Assembly (NCBI GenBank): GCA_963853835.1
Contig: OY970824.1
Location: forward strand, 63,444,884-63,508,883
From: Calendula officinalis
Taxonomy: Eukaryota; Streptophyta; Magnoliopsida; Asterales; Asteraceae
Length of the DNA stretch: 64,000 nt
Direction of reading: 5' to 3'
Shown: positions 11,242-22,729 of the stretch, in pieces
How the letters are laid out: every line of letters begins with the position of its first letter
Numbering within the stretch: position 1 is the stretch's first letter
Notes under the pieces: model-generated
What the model was told of the DNA's origin: nothing
The model's database searches: none
The model's input: the letters and a program-made list of their open reading frames with translations, nothing else
Program-made: the position numbers and the translations under genes

Positions 11242-14062
11242 TGTAACATCCTAAAACTGGCCTAGTTGTTTTAGATATATTTTGATATTTGAAAATATCT
11301 ATTTGACCATATGTGGAATAAATTGATTAAGTGTTAAATGAATTGTTTGACCTTTTGTCCTGTTGTGATATTTTAATCAAGGGATTAAAATATCTGTTTT
11401 CTGAAATGTTTAAATGAAAATGTGATTTTTATATTTTTGGATTCTCCTTTTAATATCGTCTCCAGAAATACTTTCGTTTTAAAAATTGGAGTCCGTTTGC
11501 TATTTTAAATAAATTAACTACGAACGGGACTTTTATATCGTATTGTTTAAAAGTTGATAAAAGACAAAAGTGGGGCCCCCTAGGGGTGTGTTCGGCAGCC
11601 TTGGAGGGAGGGGACACCCTTTCCCTTTTCTTCTTCCTTCTTCATTTGTTATCTTATCCATCTCTCACTCTCTCTCTCACGTCTCTCTCTTCCTCTCTCT
11701 CTCTAAATCCACATCTTCTTCTTCTTGTGTTCTTGATGATCTCTTGAAGATTTCTTGCTCAATCTTAAATCTAAACACGTTTTTGGAAAGCTCTTGAGGT
11801 AAGCTTCAACCTATATGTGTTTATTTTCGATTTCATGATAGTTGATAAATTTGGGTTTATGTGTTCTTGAGATTTGGTTGGTGATTATGGTGTTAAATGT
11901 TATATTAAGTGTTTATACAAAGTTTGGCATGTTTTTGTTGTATGGGTACACGTATTTTAGCACAAGGTACAACCTTTTTAGCTCAATGTACACATGTGTG
12001 GGTGTGTGTGTGTTCGTGTGTGTGTGTGTGTGTATCAATTGTGTGGTTTTGGATTATGCTTCTAACTTGGCTTAATATGGGTTTTAATGTCATTGTGGGT
12101 TGAATTAATATGTAGGAAGTGATAATATGTCAAATATGTTAGTTATGGATTTTGTCAAGTTTTGGTGAGATTTGATAGTTAGTGTTTGGATGATTTGGGT
12201 CAAAAGTTATAACTTATTATTTTGAAGTAAAATAGTTGTGTTATGATAGTTATGAACTTGTTAGATTGACTAATTAGTTATGATTTGCTAAATGGTAGAT
12301 TATAGCATTTGTAGTTGTGTTTGGATGTTTTTTATTTGAAAATGGTTAACTAGTAATTTGGAAGTGAAATACATGGATTGTTTGTAACTTTGAGCTTGAT
12401 GAATTGTTACATGTTTATGACTTGTTAGTTATAGAGGATTTGTGCTAATTGATGAAAATTGGAAGTGTTATAGTCATATTTGGGCTTTTGACCCGTTTGG
12501 GCCGTTTAGTGGTAAAATGATTTAAAATAACTTGGATTGTGAAAGTGTAAGTATTTTGTTAGGATTATGTGATTAGTAATGTTATTGGTAACATTTGGTG
12601 AATTGCAAGTTGATGTTATGTTTACAATTGTAGGAGGTATTATTGTTTAATAACCCGGTTTGACCCGTTTGAATGTAAGACTTGCAAAAGGATTATTTGA
12701 CTTGTTGTGTAAGTATAGAAGGTCATGACATATTCATATGATGGTTTAAGTGTTTGGTCATTTAGTTAGTGCAAGTGTTAGTGTTAAATATATATTTAAC
12801 ATTGTTTATAATTTGGTGGAATTATATACTAATTCGGTATTCCTTTGGTGTACAGGAATCGGGATCGTGTCTCAGAAACATTAGACCTCTGAGTTCGACA
12901 AGTGGAAGGTTTCGGTGAGTGGATTTAACCTACAACTCGGGTTCCGGTTTTTTCGGTTTGGGATTTGCATACTCGTGAAAAATGCAGGATTTTGGCTGAT
13001 CTGGGAAGATAGCGGCGCTATCTTGGGGGACTAGCCGAAACAGCGAACCGAAATCGCGTTTGGGGCCGAATTAGCGACGCGATTTCTAGATCGCGACGCT
13101 ATCTACAAGATAGCGACGCGATTTCTTGCTGAGCTGCTTGGGCACCTTTTCTTCTTAGCTTGTTTGATTATTATGTATGCCTAGTGTTAGGGGATTCTGC
13201 CGGGGTGCTTTGGATGCAGTCTTTCGTAACAAGTTTGCTTGTTGGTACCGGTTTGATCGGGTTAAGTGAGATAGGATATGTGCACATAGATGAAGGGTTT
13301 CTACTGGAATAGTAGTGACAACTCGGTTAGTGGCAATCGGGGATAGGTAAGAGGTCAGCGTCGGATGGATAACGGCTGGGCACAGTGTATCGACTAATAT
13401 GGTATCCGACCTTACCTGTATGCGTTACATGGTTAAGGGGAGGGAGTTGCCCGGGGTGTTGGATACAAAACGCTATCGGTTACCGTGGTTTTGGCCGACC
13501 ATGGTTTAAGGCCCGCAAAGCCGCCGATCCTCAGTGATAGTGATTACCCAACTCGGAGATGTAGTAATACTTCCGTGTTTAGCAATCGGATATGTAGTAA
13601 TACTTCTGTGCTTAGTGATTAGACAGTTAGTGGTTGCTCGTCTAGTAGAACAGTGGTTCGGTGGAACCGTGGTTAAGCGATTACGAGGAGTATCAGTCGT
13701 GGAGATGTTGGTGCCTGCTTGTCGAGCTTTTCAGAAATTGTAGATTATATTCATTCACTTAGCTTTGTGCTAATCCCTCCCTCGTTGAATCTTTTCAGGT
13801 GATCGGTGCTTTGGACGGGATGATTGACCAAGCTCAGTTGATATGTTTTAAAAAGGAGCCATGTCGTTTAAGTGACACCGTTAATGTATTGTGTACCGTT
13901 TAAATAATAAATGTTTTGAAGTTTATTTTGGGACATTTGGTTTGTAAACCTAAACCTAAACTTATTATTATCTTTATGCTTCCGCTAAACTAACCTAGAG
14001 GATAACCTAATCGCCTTCAGGCATTTAAAAAAAAAACGCTTCCTAAATTTTGCGGTGTTACA
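11242..14062 (+). repeat. LARD 3' LTR
   Basis: 2821 bp, collinear with the 5' LTR. Differences seen by eye include taggtatatt/tagatatatt near the start, two extra bases in the CT tract, a shorter GT tract, a short gtta insertion near 12178, and scattered substitutions. The CG-rich dyad cluster is kept at about 13006-13124. Confidence 0.92.
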
Positions 14063-16221
14063 TTAAAGCCAATGTACCTGTTAGTGAGCCCGATGATCTT
14101 GCTAGAAGGAGTGAGGACAGTATTGAACACAAACAATTGACGGATAGGATGGAAAACCTTGAAACCACTGTACATGACTGTCTTACATATCTCACCAATC
14201 AAGGAAAAACCATAAACTGCATGAAGAAACATATCAACACAATCAACAAAAGAATGAAATTATATGAGCACATGTTTCATCAACAAACAAAGATAATAAG
14301 GAGACTGAAAAAGAAGGTTGATACTAGTGAAGCTCCACCAGTTGAGCTCACTAAGGGGGAGAAGGAAAACATACAAAGCATGATAGATGAATCTATTGCA
14401 GCAGCAGCAACTTCTCTCCTCAATCTTAAAGAAACAAAGGTTGATGAAGGCCAGGTCAATGATGAAATCCTAGAAATGATGGATATTACTGATGAGGCTA
14501 CTACTACTGCTCCTATGGAAGAACAAGATAAAAAAGAAGCATCAGTAGTAACTCCTACTACTACTGATGTCATAGCAGTAGTAAATCAAGAAGAGGCAGC
14601 AAACACTACTGATGCCCTATCAGTAGTAATTCCTGAAGACATACTAGTAGTAACTACCTTGGCTACTACTGATGATATTATTGAACTGCCACCACTACTA
14701 GAGCCTGCAGTAATAATTCCACCATCACCAACAACAAAGTCAACACAATTGGTGGTGAAAGACATTGATGATGATATCAACTGGTTAGAAGTTGATGAAT
14801 GTACTCTACCTCCACATCCCAAAATACTTCCCATGTCACAAATACACACCTATGGTCACAAATTTAAAATTGAAGCTACATCAGATAAAAAGAGTTACAA
14901 TTACATAGGAAAAGGAAAGGAAATTGCTGATGAAGACCAACCTAACAGAGCACAAGGTCATGAAATGGTCAACAAAATCAATTATGCTAAATCAGCCAAG
15001 CAGGATAGGTGGAAAGTAAAAAGGGCAAAGTACTTGAAGAAGGTTGAAGTCTCTCTAGCCATTGAGAACAGAAAATTAGCAGAAAGGGCTAGAATACTAA
15101 GACAACCATTCACAGAAATAAAATTGGCAGATATAGCTGATATATCAAAACTGCCACAATTTCAACACAAGGTCAAAACCAAACAAGTTGCAGAAACCAC
15201 AAAAGAATTACAACAAAGAGAACTACAAAAAATAAGGCAACTTGAATTGGAAACAATAGAACTTATTGAAGCACAAGTACAAGAATGTAAAGAGCTGAAA
15301 GCTGATATGCCAGTAGAATTTGCAGACACTAAGAAAGAAATGGTCACATACTTGAAGTCAAGAGGCCACAATACCAAGGCCTTTGGAAGAATGAAGTTGG
15401 TCAACTTGACAGAAAAGTACTGTGTGGAGAAGAAGAAGGAACTTCTTGAACAAAAGATTAAAGAGAAGGACACCACAAAGCTTGTACAGATAAACTCCAA
15501 AGAAATGAAAGAAAGAAAAACTATAACTGGTGAAACATCTGGTGAACTCTCTTTAATTACAAGAAAAAGGAAGGCTGATCAATCTGAACTAGAACAACCA
15601 AAGAAGAAACTACAAATAGTTCAAGTTCATGATCTTCCTATTGCTCCCCTAGAAAGCAATCCAATCATCAACTGGAGATGTATAGATGATGTGATTGAGA
15701 TTGTTAGAGAAGATAAGGTCACTCAAAGATTTAGAGCTTGGAAACCTTTGGTCATGTCCCTAACCAGAAGTGACATAATCAAGATGTTGATTATTGGTAA
15801 ACCAAGAATGACCAAGAAGACCTGGAAGAATTCAGCTGCAGGTTACATTACAGAAATGATTAATGCTGCTTTCTATCCAGATAAATATTCAGAGAAGTTT
15901 ACAAATCCAGAGAATATTCAAGCCTGGAATGTGCTACCAACAGTCAACATGTATTTCTTTGAATATACAAGTAAGAAGTGTGATTTATTCCTATATGAAA
16001 AAGAGTATCCTCACTCTGAGAAAACTCTTTATCAAATTTGGTACATGAACTTTATTAAACCTAATGATGTTGTGATGTTCTAAAACAAGTTGAATGAATT
16101 TGTGAAAAAGATCAGCAAATACATTATTGCACAAAGGAATAAAAGAAACCAACAGACTTTAGAAGGTGATCAAAGAAGAGCAAAACTGTTGGAAGAAAAA
16201 GAAAAGAAGAAGAATATGTGA
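14063..16221 (+). pseudogene. copia extra ORF downstream of pol, 3' half
   Basis: After the inserted element, the codons resume in the same frame as at 5922 (ENLK, then ANVPVSEPDD). About 672 open codons follow, then a TAA (16081-16083), and the same frame continues for 45 more codons to TGA at 16219-16221. Contents in order are a coiled coil (QLTDRMENLETTVHDCL, MKKHINTINKRMKLY), an acidic Thr-rich region with repeated TTD steps, a long Lys/Glu helix region (about 15000-15500), and a compact C-terminal domain with WRCIDDVIEIVREDKVTQRF and GYITEMINAAFYPDKY. With the 5' half the ORF would be about 1,150 codons. No known enzyme motif is visible. It is close to, but not, intact: one stop here, one stop and one frameshift upstream. 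Confidence 0.75.
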
Positions 16222-16257
16222 AAAGAAACTTGATTGATTGAAAGAGAATCAACAAGT

Positions 16258-16269
16258 TTAGGGGGAGAT
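16258..16269 (+). other. copia polypurine tract
   Basis: The sequence ttagggggagat lies immediately before the LTR start TGTTAGAACA. This is the usual copia plus-strand priming site and it confirms the orientation of the pol and extra ORF upstream. Confidence 0.85.
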
Positions 16270-16921
16270 TGTTAGAACAAATCACAATTCAACTTATTAC
16301 TGATGTTGCAGTTAGTACTGATCATGGTTATTACTGATGAAGACTATGGTTACTACTGATGGGGCAGAAACACTTGATACTGATGAGTTGATACTGGTGA
16401 AGACTATAACTAACTTACTACTGAACATGCACATATTGAAGATACTACTGATCATTAGTAGTTACTACTGACGTTGGTTTTGGACTTACTACTGATCATC
16501 ACATTTACTACTGATGATACATATTTACTACTGGTGATTGCAGTTACTACTGATATGCGTATTTGGAAGCAAATCAAGTCCGAGATCTTCGCAGAGTTAG
16601 TTATAGAATGTTATTCAATGTATATCTTTTATAATTCGATGTAAATCAAGTCCTAGAATAACTAGGGTAAATAGTTAGGCTTCAAGGACTGCTATAAGTA
16701 GTTCCTTACGAATTGTAAACGTACGTGTGTATTGTTAATCAATAACATACATTGAAGCTTTTTGTGAATCACTGTGTTCTTAATATTATTGTTCATTGTT
16801 CGTTCAATATACAGTATTCTATTGTTCTTAATACATTAATACAAGTGTTGATCCGCTGCAACTTCTTGTTATTAATAGATCTGGGTTGGCAATAACTTGT
16901 TTTGGTTATTCGATCCTGACA
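16270..16921 (+). repeat. copia 3' LTR (about 652 bp)
   Basis: It starts TGTTAGAACA right after the polypurine tract and most likely ends CCTGACA at 16921, a near match to the inverted terminus. The U3-like part (16298-16560) carries at least eight copies of a TACTGATG/TACTACTGAT motif. A TATA-like gctataagtag lies at about 16691. Its 5' partner is missing because the left part of this element is deleted, so the right end is inferred from the termini alone. Confidence 0.78.
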
Positions 16922-17496
16922 TGTTTTAATGGCCTTTCTACTAGCCGAGATATGTTTTCCCCGTCAAACGATATCAAGAAAAAAAACCTATTCCTTTGGT
17001 CACTGGAGACCAAATTATATCTAAAGTGAAACTCCACGCCTTTGTAATTTTGAGGAGCATTGAGCTATGTAGTTACAAACTTATTGCATTACAAGAATAA
17101 ACTGTTTTCATTCCTAAAATAAGCCATCCCTAAACTTTACTAAATCCAAAGGAAGCCCAATCACTTTAATTAAACAAGTCATCAATCAGCAGCTCAATTA
17201 GTACAAAGCTAAATCAACTCAAATTGCACGGGATTACAGAGATAAACCTTAAGTATATCAAATGCTATATAAAGATTCGCCTTTTTAAAGAGTAAAAATA
17301 TAGGCAAGGTATAAAGCTAACAAATTACAATCAGCATTAAGCCAATTAAACAAAAAAAGAAACTACAGCGCCCGATGCCATATCTAATTCCTACAACGAC
17401 CATACAAAAAGATCTCTTTGCATAGATATCCTCAATTTGAATTCAAACAGCAAGAGACAGAAAAAAGTAATCTAATTGGAAAAATAAGTGTCGAAC
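16922..17496. other. non-coding, probable intron 1 of the NUP1-like gene
   Basis: No coding sequence or repeat structure was seen. It lies just downstream (on the minus strand) of the donor site of the NUP1-like first exon, so it is either intron sequence or the stump left when the retrotransposon block replaced the rest of the gene. Confidence 0.4.
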
Positions 17497-17748
17497 CTGG
17501 CGGACGTGGTGCAGGGAGAGAAGGAAGCCGCTTGCGAAAAACGCCGAAGAGCCTATCAGCCCCAGCGTATATGAGCCTAGAAGCAGGGTCCACGAGTTTC
17601 GAGAAGAGGCTAGGGCTGTTGTTCCTGAGCGCGGTAGGGGGCGATCGTAAGGCGTCGCCGGAGCACTTCGCCGAATAGGCCTCTTCCGAAACTTACCACC
17701 GGCTCCGCCGCTTTGGTAGGGAGTCACTCCGTCGCCTGCCGTCGCCAT
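17497..17748 (-). pseudogene. NUP1: NUP1/NUP136-like nucleoporin, first exon only, frameshifted
   Basis: The ATG at 17748 starts MATAGDGVTPYQSGGAGGKF, then RKRPIRRSAPATPYDR, matching the N-terminus of plant NUP1/NUP136 (nuclear basket of the pore). A C5 run then breaks the frame; one extra C would lead into SKLVDPASRLIYAGADRLFG and RKRLPSLPAP, the next conserved NUP1 block. A plausible donor (CAG|GTTCGA) closes the exon at 17497. No further NUP1 exon is visible before the copia LTR 575 bp away. Either the remainder lies beyond a transposon-filled intron to the left of the window, or the gene is dead. A telo-box-like AAAAACCCTAATTTT sits in the presumed 5'UTR (about 17825-17840), typical of housekeeping promoters. 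Confidence 0.72.
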
Positions 17749-19075
17749 CGGAGAAGCTCGAGCTGTCGAAAAGGAATTGCGTAGAGAGAGAAAGTTGAGC
17801 GGTGGAGGGAGAGAGAGTGAAAAATTAGGGTTTTTATCGGAACAATGACGCAAATAAGGGTTTTGGATTTATTATTATTTTAATCTTTAAAAATCTTTTT
17901 AAACAAATCGAGACTAGGGAGCGTTGGAGAGAGAAAAAGGAGGCGAATATTCTGGTCTATGTTGCAAAAGGATCCCTTTAGTTTAGTTATGGTCTAGTTC
18001 TATCCTAACTTATTAAGGTCATTTTTGTCTTCCTTAACCGACATTATTAGTTCATCTATTTGGGTTTTCTAAGTATGCGCTATAAGGGCATTTACTAGGA
18101 TGCGTTTAATGAAATAATTATAATTCAATATGTATTGTATGACATTGCCGAAGCTCTATTCTAAAGTGTTCCCTTTTTTTGGAAGAAAAAAAAAATAAAA
18201 AAAAAATTTCAATAATTTTAGAAGATGTATTAAATTCATTTTAATGTGTATCCAGTATTATTAGAAAAACAATCATCCTCTTATGTGTATTTGTGCATCC
18301 TTGGTTGCATTATACCAACTAATTCCAAATGGTTGGTAATTAATGACTTTGTGTCTCACACAGAAAACTATATATGAATTGAAATCATGAAGTACACGGC
18401 AAGACATGAACATATACTACGAAACTTTAATCATACGAGATAAAAAAATTTTAGTTTTTTCGAATTTTCATGTTTCCCGTGAAACGTTATCCTATAAAAA
18501 ATAATCATGTCCTCATTCCAACGTAGTAAGTGACAAATTCCAAAGGTTAGTATAGGAATTTTTAACAGTGCTCGTTAAAACAGGTTACTAATACCATTGC
18601 CACAAACTTAATGTATTTAGTAATTCTAGAGATTTGTTTAGAATATTGTAAGTGTAGATGAAACACTTCATGTAGTGAAGAAAAATTGATTCACAAAGAT
18701 GCTATTGGGATATAGTATAGAGAGCAATATGAAAATTGGTAAACCAGAGGATTTCCCTCCCATGATTTTCAATGGCGGGGAAGTTTTATTGGTTAAATTT
18801 TTTGACAGATTTAAATATATTTTCGCAATAATAATTATAATAAAAAAGAGTCCAATAAATCATAAATCATTAAATCTTATACAATATAGCTATAGTTCCT
18901 TTAAATCACCTTCTGACTAAAGATAAATATGAATTGTAAGTTGTAACATAAATTCTGTTTATAGATAACTTACATCCACAAATTAAGTATCCAAATGTGT
19001 AATAATTTTGACAAATAACCATGAAAGAAAGAAAGAAAGAAAAAAAAAGGAAAACTATATCGTGTATATTCAAAA
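17749..19075. other. intergenic: NUP1-like 5' region and CDPK 3' flank
   Basis: The right part next to 17748 is a CT/GA-rich 5'UTR-like stretch. The rest is AT-rich with poly(A/T) runs (18180-18210) and a GAAA microsatellite at about 19025-19045 close to the CDPK 3' end. A 73-codon ORF at 18699 has no recognisable features. I see no gene here. Confidence 0.5.
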
Positions 19076-21261
19076 TCATAGTTTTAGTACTTCTCTAAAC
19101 TTAATGGTGAAACTAGTATCCGGTCCGTTTTTAGTACCGCCATTGGTAGGTCCTTTCATCATGGCCACAAACTCATTATAATCTATTCGTCCATCCTGCA
19201 AAAAATAAAAATAAAAACAAATTAAACATGATTCCAAGATGATGGATATATTAAATTATAGTTAAACATAGTTTATGGTGACAATAAATTAGGAATTGAA
19301 AAAGTTACATTATCTTGGTCAACATCTTGAATGAGGTCTTCAAAGTGAGCATCTATGCCAAATTCTTCACAAGCACGTTGAAGTTCATCGGCAGTTATAT
19401 AACCACTTCCGTCTTTATCAAAGTATGAAAAAGCCGCAAATAAATGATTTTCTTTCTCAATTTTATTCATATGTAACGTTGCAGCAACAAATTCTCCATA
19501 ATCAATTGTTCCACTATTATCCACATCTGCCTGAAAATAATCAAATATGTAATAATATTTATTAAAACATGAGAAATGAAAATATATAATTGATTTAGTT
19601 TAGATATTTTAGATGTTACTTACTGCTTGCATTAAATCATAAATTTCTGATTCTTTAAGGTTAGCACCGACTCTTTTTAATCCAGCCTTAAGTTCGTCAA
19701 AATTAATTTGACCGCTGTTATCTGTATCTATCATCTGAAACATTTGTTTCAGTCCAGCTATTTCTTCTTCTGATAAGCTCTCTGCTATAACCTGCACGAA
19801 AGTGATACGGTTTGACTTTTGAAGTCAACTATACATATTTCAAGTTCATAATGACATTAAACTTACCCTAAGAGCCATTTTCTTGAGCTTATTCATGGCT
19901 GAAAATTGTTTCATGCGACTCAGAACTGCAGAATCAAGAGGTTTGTCTGGAGCCACACCATCAACTTGAACCCAAGGATGGCCTGAACGATTATTAATTA
20001 TTATAATTATAATATATTAATATTTTTTAAATAGAAGACTCACATAAAACTTGATGTGCAGTTAAACGCGTTTTTGGGTCTCGAACAAGCATTCTTCTCA
20101 CAAGATCTTTTGCACCATCCGAAATACTCGGCCATGGATCAGATGAGAAATCAAGATCACCGTGCAAAACTTGCTCAAATATTCCTTGCTCCGTTTCTAT
20201 ATATTTAATTATTTATTCATTATTATGATAAACAATGATATTTAATTATTTATATCGAGCAAGATAATATAATTCCTCATAATTATCTACTCACCATCCC
20301 AAAATGGAGGAACCCCACTTAATAAAATGTACACAATCACCCCAGCACTCCAAACATCGGCCTCAGGACCATAATTTTTTCTCAATATTTCCGGTGCAAC
20401 ATAATACGGGCTACCAACCACATCATGAAAAGACTCACCTAAAAAAATTAATTATCTTATAATATAATATTGTTAATACAATACACGTTATTGTAACGAA
20501 ATATAAAGTGTACCTGGCTTAAAGAAAACCGACAATCCAAAATCAATAGTTTTCAAAAGGGCATTTTCGCGTTTATCCACAAGAAGAAAATTCTCGGGTT
20601 TTAAATCCCGATGCATAACACCGAGAGAATGACAAGCTTCAACAACCCCGACAATCGTTCTAGTTAATTCGGCTGCTTTTCGTTCTGTGTAATGACCCCG
20701 TTGAATAATTCGGTCAAAAAGTTCACCACCTGCACATAATTCCATAACAAGATGAACTGCAACTGCATCTTCATACGCGCCTTTGATCGATATAACATTC
20801 GGGTGTTCAGCTAGATGATGCATTATTTGAATTTCTCTTCTCACATCTTCCACGTCATCATCGGTTAATAGTTTCCGTTTTGCAATTGATTTGCATGCGT
20901 ATAGTTCGCCACTAGCTTTTTCTATACAAAGAAATGTTGTACCAAATTGCCCTTGCCCTAATTTCTTCCCCAAAGTGAAGAATTGTTTTAAATTTCCAGT
21001 TTTTCTTTGCAAGACGGATTCGGTACGGAGTCCGGCGCTCGAAACGCGTTTCATTTTTTTGGGTTTTGCTGGTTTGTTTTCGGGTTTTGGGATTGTTATG
21101 TGTTCGGGTGGTTTGTTTTGTACAGGTGATGGTGATTGTGTTTGTTGTTCTTTAGGAGTGATTGGTGGTTCATCAGGTGATCGGGTTGTCCAAATTGCAG
21201 CTGAAACTGATTGGATAAACCCGTTTTTTGAAATGTTTGGTCCAACACAAGTATTCCCCAT
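19076..21261 (-). CDS. CPK1: calcium-dependent protein kinase, CPK1/CPK2-like, 7 exons
   Basis: A Ser/Thr kinase directly activated by Ca2+ through its own calmodulin-like domain. Exons (minus strand): 21261-20514, 20438-20295, 20196-20044, 19982-19867, 19791-19624, 19530-19309, 19195-19076. All have GT..AG borders and consistent phase, giving 556 residues. The start is the ATG giving MGNTCVGPN, a myristoylation (Gly2) and palmitoylation (Cys5) signal, so membrane attachment is expected; an upstream in-frame GTG is not needed. Kinase landmarks are LGQGQFGTTF, ACKSIAKRK, MHRDLKPEN and TIDFGLS. The autoinhibitory junction (SRMKQFSAMNKLKKMALRVI) precedes four EF-hands (DTDNSGQINFDE, DVDNSGTIDYGE, DKDGSGYITADE, DQDNDGRIDYNE), all with calcium ligands in place. 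The variable region keeps the CPK1/2 signature MKRVSSAGLRTESVLQRKT. It looks fully functional. Confidence 0.96.
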
Positions 21262-21861
21262 AATTCCCACACACAGATCACTTGAATCAGTTTAACATGT
21301 AGATTATAGATCCAGTTTCACTTTCAATTGCTTGACGAAACAAAAACATCAAAAACCCCAAATTGAACGGGTCAAGTTGACTGCAGAATTCATACAATTA
21401 GCAAACAATCAGAATTAAAACAAATCGCAATGATCAAAACGTATATATGAACTACAACTCGCAACAATTTAATACAAAATCAAACTGTTTGTAGATTTAA
21501 GTCGCCTTCGGAAAGTAAATTGAACAAATAGACCAAACGATCTCAATAAGATCAAATTAAAGTAATACTAACCGGAGATATAGAAACGGTGCTGATTGCT
21601 GAACTATTCCAATAATCCAATATATTAGATTTTGTGGGGTTTTTGCTAGCTTAAGGAAAAGACCCAAATCTTAAATTATGTTTGTTTGTGTGGTCGGAAC
21701 TTTGATTCTAGATGAACACGGGAATTGTGGCTTCTTCTTCTACCTCACTCTTTCTCGGATTTGCCGATCCCCGTAATTTACGTCTGGTTTTAATATTCGG
21801 GTTATGGGGTGTGACGAGTCAAATCAGTTTCTTTTATTTTTGGTAGATATTTTCTTTTGCC
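21262..21861 (-). promoter_or_regulatory. CDPK 5'UTR and promoter region
   Basis: Upstream of the kinase ATG (to the right on the plus strand) the DNA is non-coding. A CT/GA-rich block at about 21720-21765 is likely near the transcription start. No TATA box can be assigned with confidence. Possible 5'UTR introns cannot be excluded. Confidence 0.4.
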
Positions 21862-22055
21862 GTTTTGGGATCCTCTATTTGGTTAAAAGATTCATATAGT
21901 CAAATTTGCTCGGTCAAAAATCGAATCGAATCGAATCAGTTGGAACTGAGAAAATAATTACAGCCAGATGAATCGATAACATTTTTGACCGCACCTACAA
22001 TGAGTGCCCAATACTTTCATTGACAAGAAATAAAGGATAATAGAATTATAAACTT

Positions 22056-22513
22056 TAGTGTTGTAAAACTCGGTCTACCCGGTCGAGTACTCGCCGCGTA
22101 ATCGCTACCCGGTGTTCTACTGAGTCGGGTTGGTCCTAACCGGTTAATTACTCGGCCAACAACAATCAATTGTGGTCAACGGTGGTGAAAATCGGTTTAG
22201 GCCCAATTGAGTTTTAAAATTTTAAGTTCATAGATTAAAAGGAAATGCAGTGTTAGGCCCACAAGGGGATGGGGCTATGTTACTTGCCCTATGTTGCTAA
22301 TCTTATACATGGAGCATAATTTAATTTAAAATTTATCATTTAATATGTATTTATTTTAAAAATTAGGTAAATGACATGTGTATTATATATTTTTATAGCT
22401 TTATACATAAAAATTCCCGATTCGAGTACTCGTCAAGTACTCACCGAGTAACCGAGTACTCTCTACAAGGTTGTCGAACGAACGGACAACGAGTAGCAAA
22501 TTTTACAACATTG
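22056..22513. mobile_element. hAT-type MITE (458 bp) with 8-bp TSD
   Basis: The ends are TAGTGTTGTAAAA and, inverted, CAATGTTGTAAAA. The perfect 8-bp target duplication is ATAAACTT (22048-22055, 22514-22521). The related locus at about 40616 has a single ataaactt followed by atttcattat, i.e. the empty site. The interior has repeated CGAGTACTCG-type motifs near both ends. There is no ORF. Confidence 0.88.
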
Positions 22514-22729
22514 ATAAACTTATTTCATTATTAGCATTCATGAATAACACAAACAAAACAGATAGATTACATATAGAGGCTCATGTTGGACAATCTATGA
22601 GATGTGATTAATATAAGTGGTTTTTGTTTCTTTAGTGTAATTTGGGCCGGTACAATGAATTTTGATGTCCCGGGCAAAAAAGGAAAAAAATGGCCACACT
22701 TGTAAACATTTTATCATACAACTAAGCTA

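Larger units (their letters stand above)
5923..14062 (+). mobile_element. non-autonomous LTR retrotransposon (LARD-like), 8.1 kb, complete
   Basis: Two nearly identical direct repeats of 2833 and 2821 bp, each TGTAACATCC...GGTGTTACA, enclose 2486 bp of internal DNA. The element is flanked by a perfect 5-bp target duplication, ttaaa (5918-5922 and 14063-14067). A tRNA-Met-like PBS follows the left LTR and a purine tract precedes the right one. No gag or pol protein can be read inside, so it must have moved with enzymes supplied by another element. The TGTAAC...GTTACA termini suggest a Gypsy (Tekay-like) parent. By hand count the LTRs differ at roughly 1% of sites plus a few microsatellite indels, so the insertion is young. 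It sits inside the copia extra ORF. Confidence 0.93.

Noticed and set aside
14280..15500. Minus-strand ORFs of 87-112 codons opposite the copia extra ORF
   Set aside because: Ser/Val-rich shadows of the plus-strand Thr/Glu/Lys-rich frame.
20488..20512. Reading the CDPK exon 1 past its donor to TLYISLQ
   Set aside because: This is intron sequence; the GTACAC donor and the next exon (ESFHDVVGSPYY) restore the kinase domain.
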